Below, piece after piece: positions 32,641 to 36,027 of a DNA stretch of 36,027 bases (position 1 is its first letter; each line of letters starts with the position of its first letter). The position numbers and the translations under genes were made by a program. A model generated the notes under the pieces. That model was given only the letters and a program-made list of their open reading frames with translations. It was not told the DNA's origin and made no database searches. The stretch comes from Aliterella sp. RAGGC_92. Lineage in GTDB: Bacteria; Cyanobacteriota; Cyanobacteriia; Cyanobacteriales; Chroococcidiopsidaceae. The stretch is taken from assembly GCA_030826005.1 (NCBI GenBank), contig JAPJOW010000006.1, forward strand, positions 1 through 36,027, written 5' to 3'.

Positions 32641-33288
32641 CTAGATATTGACTTGCGGGGGAGATGTTGGTATCTCACTAGCTGTAGGCTGCATTACATA
32701 CTTGTCTTTATCTACTGGCACTAAAATGTAGGCAGTTTGATTTTCGTTTGGTTTTTGCGTGCTACCTGCTGCTTGATTTTCGCCAGCTACAGGTTGGCTG
32801 ACTGTATCTACGGTACTTTTTACATTTTGAGTTACACTTTCACTGGCATTTTTAATTACATCGGCGGTGCCTTTAACAGTGTAATTAACGCTTTGAGCGG
32901 TAGTTTTAACTACATCTACTGTACCTTTTAAGTTTTGGTTAACTTCTTCTGCCGTACCCTTGACACTCGTACCAACGTCTTTGAGGGTGTAATCTACATT
33001 CTCAGCTACATTTTTAACGGCATTTCCTACACCTTTTACAGTGGTACTCACGCCCTCGGCTGCACCTTTAACAGCTTCGCCAACACCTTTTACAGTGTTG
33101 TTTACGCTTTCAACGGTAACTTTACTGGCAAAAGCCGCCGCCGCCGCGCCCATCAAAGCCCCAAAAGCTGCCCCTATTCCAATTACAGCTAAGTTATAAC
33201 CCTTATCGGCATTTACTTTTACACTATCTTGAGCGTCGGTTTGCTCGTTAGTAATTGGTTTCTCTATTAAAATCTCGCGATCGCTCAT
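32641..33288 (-). CDS. Glycine-zipper protein with six 18-residue amphipathic repeats
   Basis: A 215-aa protein of no family I can name firmly. It has a polar N-terminus, a Gly/Ala-rich hydrophobic segment (VIGIGAAFGALMGAAAAAF) that could insert in or zip across a membrane, and then six tandem 18-residue repeats of the form V-x-x-T-V-K-G-V-G-x-A-V-K-x-A-A-E-x. A conserved C-terminal motif QTAYILVPVDKDK and a disordered Pro-rich tail follow. Eighteen residues equal exactly five turns of an alpha helix, so the hydrophobic face stays in register. This resembles LEA-type or apolipoprotein-like helices that bind membranes or protect under drying. A paralogue lies at 33619-34341. The protein function is inference only. 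Confidence 0.75.
   Translation of the reverse strand: MSDREILIEKPITNEQTDAQDSVKVNADKGYNLAVIGIGAAFGALMGAAAAAFASKVTVESVNNTVKGVGEAVKGAAEGVSTTVKGVGNAVKNVAENVDYTLKDVGTSVKGTAEEVNQNLKGTVDVVKTTAQSVNYTVKGTADVIKNASESVTQNVKSTVDTVSQPVAGENQAAGSTQKPNENQTAYILVPVDKDKYVMQPTASEIPTSPPQVNI
32782..33105 (-). repeat. Six tandem 54-bp coding repeats
   Basis: The stretch encodes six units of exactly 18 codons: VNNTVKGVGEAVKGAAEG, VSTTVKGVGNAVKNVAEN, VDYTLKDVGTSVKGTAEE, VNQNLKGTVDVVKTTAQS, VNYTVKGTADVIKNASES and VTQNVKSTVDTVSQPVAG. The later units drift most. Nucleotide similarity is weaker than protein similarity, which points to an old array kept by selection rather than a recent expansion. Confidence 0.85.
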
Positions 33289-33618
33289 TTTAATTGTCTC
33301 CGTAAGACTAAAACTGATTGATTAGTGTCTCTAGAGCGACTATACCTGTCACTTTCAACAGACATTCTTTCGCTAAATAAATTGCGGCTTCACTTTTTTG
33401 TTGCTGACACTGTTAAGCCTGCAAAAAATTTATTTCAAGGGAAGCAAGTTGTTTTATTTGTTTGCAAATTTCCTGGTTAGTAATGCGTGGAGTTTTACTG
33501 GTGTACAATAAAAAACTTTCTTATCACCCCACGCAACCCTCACAGCAAAAGATAGTTACAGCGAGTAATTAGTTTAAAGAAAAAGCATCTTTAAATCCTA
33601 AAGTTTTTCTGCAAAAAC
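33289..33618. other. 330-bp spacer between the two repeat-protein genes
   Basis: No supported gene. TGCGTGG (33484-33490) pairs with CCACGCA (33529-33535), with AGTTTT/AAAACT nested inside (33491-33496 and 33512-33517). This could be a weak hairpin or an operator for the downstream repeat-protein gene. A 29-codon plus-strand frame at 33483 covers the same hairpin and has no ribosome site. Confidence 0.35.
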
Positions 33619-34341
33619 CTACTCTTGATAATCGGATGTCTGCTCGTTGAATTGAGATGTTTGGTAAGTTTCTTCGTTTTGCTGCTTTGTTTCTTCTGGC
33701 ATGAAACCACTTTCATTAGATTCTACAGGCATTGTAGGCTCTACGATAATTGTGCGCTCAATAATGCGCTCTTTTTCTACAGGAATTAAAACATAAGTTG
33801 TTTGAGAATCAAATTCCTGCTCGTTAGGATTAACATACTCAGCCGTTTGCTTTAATTTATCGGCGGCGCTTCCTAAAGAACTTTTAGCGCCTTCTGCGGT
33901 ATCTTTTAACGCTTCAACCACTGGACTTACTAAGCCTTGATTAACACCTTCTGCTACGGTTTTTGCTGCCTCTCCAACGCCTTTGGCGGCGACATTAACA
34001 CCTTCGCCTACACTCTTTACTGCATCGCCAACACCTTTTGCAGCGAGGTTAGCACCTTGAGCCGTTTTTTTATTAGCCAAAGCAGCAGCTAATGTACCTA
34101 AAGTAGCTCCAAGGAGTCCGCCTAGTAAAACTTTATTTAAGTTACCGTTACCTTTTTGCTCGTTGGATTGAGATTGATTGGTGAAACTTTTATCTTGACT
34201 TGATGTGTTGCTACCACTTTCTTGTTGAGGTATTTGGGTACTTGTATTTGTCCCTACCGCCCGGATATAAAATTGACCAACTGGAACGTTACCAATATTT
34301 TCATCAGTCGGATTCAAATCTTTTTTTGACTCTAAATTCAT
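33619..34341 (-). CDS. Paralogous glycine-zipper protein with four 18-residue repeats
   Basis: A 240-aa protein with the same order of parts as its neighbour. It has a long polar N-terminus (about 65 residues, rich in Gln, Ser and Asn), a Gly/Ala/Leu hydrophobic zipper (VLLGGLLGATLGTLAAALA), and four amphipathic repeats from ANLAAKGVGDAVKSVGEG onwards, one of them with 19 residues. The motif QTTYVLIPVEKER matches QTAYILVPVDKDK of the other protein, and an acidic Glu/Gln-rich tail ends it. The hydrophobic zipper, the repeat phase and the C-terminal motif together show common descent. Two separate genes with a 330-bp spacer suggest independent regulation. The function is unknown, and a membrane-associated stress role is the simplest guess. 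Confidence 0.75.
   Translation of the reverse strand: MNLESKKDLNPTDENIGNVPVGQFYIRAVGTNTSTQIPQQESGSNTSSQDKSFTNQSQSNEQKGNGNLNKVLLGGLLGATLGTLAAALANKKTAQGANLAAKGVGDAVKSVGEGVNVAAKGVGEAAKTVAEGVNQGLVSPVVEALKDTAEGAKSSLGSAADKLKQTAEYVNPNEQEFDSQTTYVLIPVEKERIIERTIIVEPTMPVESNESGFMPEETKQQNEETYQTSQFNEQTSDYQE
33835..34053 (-). repeat. Four 18/19-codon coding repeats
   Basis: Units read ANLAAKGVGDAVKSVGEG, VNVAAKGVGEAAKTVAEG, VNQGLVSPVVEALKDTAEG (19 residues) and AKSSLGSAADKLKQTAEY. The first two are close to each other and to the repeats of the neighbouring gene. The last two are diverged and lack the KGVG core. The extra residue in unit three would shift the helical face by 100 degrees. Confidence 0.8.
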
Positions 34342-35085
34342 AATAAATCTCTCCGTGTTTTTGAGGACGAATTAAACGTTTTTACATTCTGAATTACTAT
34401 CTAAGCCGAGTAAAACCAACAAAGTTTAGTATTTATTAATTAGAGACTTTTATGAGCAAGCTAAAATTCTAAAACTTGCTTTAATATTCACTAATTAGCT
34501 TGCTGGTTTTAAATCTCGCTTGTTCCTGTAATCTAACAATTGCCGATCCCTACCTTCACTAGACTTAAGGGGTACATCAATAATTTTGCAGTCTCTCTTT
34601 AGTTGTAATTTATAAAATTTAATTTAAGTCAAGTATTTTTGCTTAGAAAAAAATTTAATGTTTTTGGAAATTAAACAACTTTTGAACAGGATTTTATTTT
34701 CAATTTAAAAACTGGATAATGGACGATAAAAGTTAAAAATGAGTGTTAAACAGACAAAATGTAAATCTGATTGGAAAAATTGCTACTTATCTGGTTAAAA
34801 CTAGGAATTTGCGATTAATTGCTTTGTTTAGAGCCAAACAATTCAAATAAAGGCTGAAGTGCGATCGCACTTTTCCGCAGTGACCGATGATAAAATTGAG
34901 TTTTATTAGCTAAAACCAAAATTAAAATAGGATGACAATCTCAATTACATCCCGGTTATCAGCCTAAGGGGGGAGGGAGTTAAAACCGTGTATAAATAGA
35001 CCAAGCTCTTACTCTCAAGACAGATGAAGCATTTTGCTTTCGCTAGATACAATTTTTTAAAAACCAAAAAGCCGAGGAAAAATCT
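34342..35085. other. 743-bp AT-rich spacer before gshA
   Basis: No gene is supported on either strand; open frames are under 20 codons. AAGTGCGATCGCACTT (34857-34872) is a 16-bp perfect palindrome built on a HIP1 core. TATAAA at 34991-34996 is a possible -10 for gshA and would give a leader of about 83 bases. GAGG lies 8 bases ahead of the gshA GTG. The spacer also holds the promoter of the minus-strand repeat protein. Confidence 0.4.
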
Positions 35086-36027
35086 GTGCTGCTATCAAAG
35101 GGCTTTGAAATAGAAATGTATACGGGAACGCCTCAAGGTGACATTGTGGGACTTTCCGACCAAATAGTCGCCTCCGTTGACGGGTATATGCGCGAACCAG
35201 ATAGCCGCAATGTCGAATACATTACCCCGCCCTCTAATCATTACGACAAGCTATTATGCGACTTAGTGCGACCTCGGCAACGGTTGCGAAAGTTTTTACA
35301 GCGCTTAGGCAATTACACGCTCATTCCTGGCAGTACCCTATCTCTGGGTGGTAGCGATACTTTTTATAGATCCGATCCTCATAACCCCTACCACACCTAT
35401 ATCGAGCAGACTTATGGTACTAAGGTTGTAACTGCCAGCGTTCATATAAATATTGGCATTGACGATCCTGAATTACTTATGCGGGCGTGTCGTCTTGTCC
35501 GAGTAGAAGCACCATTGTATTTAGCCCTCAGCGCTTCTTCGCCATTTTTGGACAGCCGAGTTACTGGCTATCACTCTACTCGTTGGGGGTTGTTTCCGCA
35601 AACTCCCACAAATGTACCTTTATTTACCAGCCACGCCCATCATATTGAGTGGGTAGAAGCCCAAATAGCCGCCGGGACGATGCAAAATGTTCGTCACTTG
35701 TGGACTTCTGTACGACCCAATGGCGATCGCCGTCCTTACGATCTTAATCGTCTAGAATTGCGAATTTGCGATTTAGTTAGCAATCCAATTTCTTTACTAG
35801 CAATTACCGCCCTCCTCGAAGCTCGTCTTTGGCAATTGCTCGATAACCCCGAATTAGATCCTTTAGTTAGCAGTAGCTTGTCAAGTTCTACGTTACTAGA
35901 GGTAACTAAAAATAATGAAGCGGCGGCGGCGGCTCATAGTTTAGATGCCAAGTTGACCCACTGGCAAGATGGCAGAAGGATTGTTGCTAGAGATTGGATT
36001 GAGGAAATATATTCGCAAGTATGGGAT
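35086..36027 (+). CDS. gshA: Glutamate-cysteine ligase, cyanobacterial type (3-prime end missing)
   Basis: The first 314 codons of the enzyme that joins glutamate and cysteine, the first step of glutathione synthesis. The frame is open to the window edge, so the end is outside. The start LLSKGFEIEMYTGTPQGDIVGLSDQ, the block REPDSRNVEYITPPSNHYDKLLCDL, the GSTLSLGG loop, VTASVHINIGIDDPELLMRACRLVR and the later WTSVRPNGDRRPYDLNRLELRICDL are features of the cyanobacterial form, which differs from the Escherichia coli enzyme. The GTG at 35086 is chosen for its GAGG site. It is the only plus-strand gene after the repeat proteins. Confidence 0.88.
   Translation, partial: MLLSKGFEIEMYTGTPQGDIVGLSDQIVASVDGYMREPDSRNVEYITPPSNHYDKLLCDLVRPRQRLRKFLQRLGNYTLIPGSTLSLGGSDTFYRSDPHNPYHTYIEQTYGTKVVTASVHINIGIDDPELLMRACRLVRVEAPLYLALSASSPFLDSRVTGYHSTRWGLFPQTPTNVPLFTSHAHHIEWVEAQIAAGTMQNVRHLWTSVRPNGDRRPYDLNRLELRICDLVSNPISLLAITALLEARLWQLLDNPELDPLVSSSLSSSTLLEVTKNNEAAAAAHSLDAKLTHWQDGRRIVARDWIEEIYSQVWD

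Noticed and set aside
32737..33192. Aromatic-rich plus-strand frames opposite the repeat protein
   Set aside because: They follow the period of the 18-codon repeats on the real strand and have no ribosome sites.
33483..33572. 29-codon plus-strand frame between the repeat-protein genes
   Set aside because: No ribosome site; it covers a hairpin and has no family resemblance.
34857..34872. 16-bp palindrome before gshA as a regulator site
   Set aside because: It is a HIP1 octamer with symmetric flanks; HIP1 occurs more than 30 times in the window, so it is not specific evidence of an operator.

Overview
The window is a piece of a cyanobacterial chromosome. The evidence is more than 30 copies of the HIP1 octamer GCGATCGC, a magnesium-chelatase subunit for chlorophyll (ChlD), the cyanobacteria-specific nitrogen regulator PipX, a SepF/ProC/PipY cluster, a cyanobacterial-type glutamate-cysteine ligase, a small DUF3285 protein and a SigF-type sigma factor. 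I cannot name the genus with confidence. No tRNA, rRNA, CRISPR array, insertion sequence or integrase was seen.

Layout. (1) 113-4030, minus strand: a housekeeping row prfB (with its programmed +1 frameshift) - DUF3285 microprotein - ybeY - dgkA - pabA/trpG - degenerate metallo-beta-lactamase-fold protein, closed by a 34-bp perfect palindrome acting as terminator. (2) 4031-7222, plus strand, AT-rich and accessory-looking: sigF behind a perfect inverted repeat, then the C-terminal half of a NACHT NTPase without its P-loop, an unexplained open stretch, and an orphan 165-aa gene. (3) 7223-11636: chlD (minus), then der/engA and an EcfT/CbiQ-like membrane protein (plus). (4) 11641-15800: three glycosyltransferases in an AT-rich block with long spacers, ending in a strong hairpin terminator. 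(5) 16000-22920, plus strand: trpE/pabB-like, pipX-pipY (overlapping), sepF, proC and a Ski2-like RNA helicase. (6) 22921-26656: two convergent ammonium transporters separated by a 16-bp perfect hairpin. A perfect NtcA box (GTAN8TAC) lies upstream of each. The box near the second transporter is also spaced correctly for a plus-strand promoter, and that promoter would make a short RNA ending at an intrinsic terminator. (7) 26654-28584, minus: a DUF482 N-acyltransferase and a RibD-C reductase. (8) 28907-32574: an orphan sensor kinase overlapping RNase III tail to tail, then a histone-deacetylase-fold hydrolase. (9) 32641-34341, minus: two paralogous proteins built from 18-residue amphipathic repeats. 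(10) 35086 to the end: gshA, cut by the window edge.

How the genes work together. The clearest theme is nitrogen control. PipX (coactivator of NtcA, partner of PII) and PipY sit a few kilobases from two ammonium transporters that both carry NtcA boxes, and a putative NtcA-driven small RNA lies between the second transporter and its neighbour. PabA-type amidotransferase and the chorismate-using enzyme could form one complex although encoded 14 kb apart. The 18-residue-repeat pair next to gshA suggests, as inference only, a membrane- or stress-protection module.
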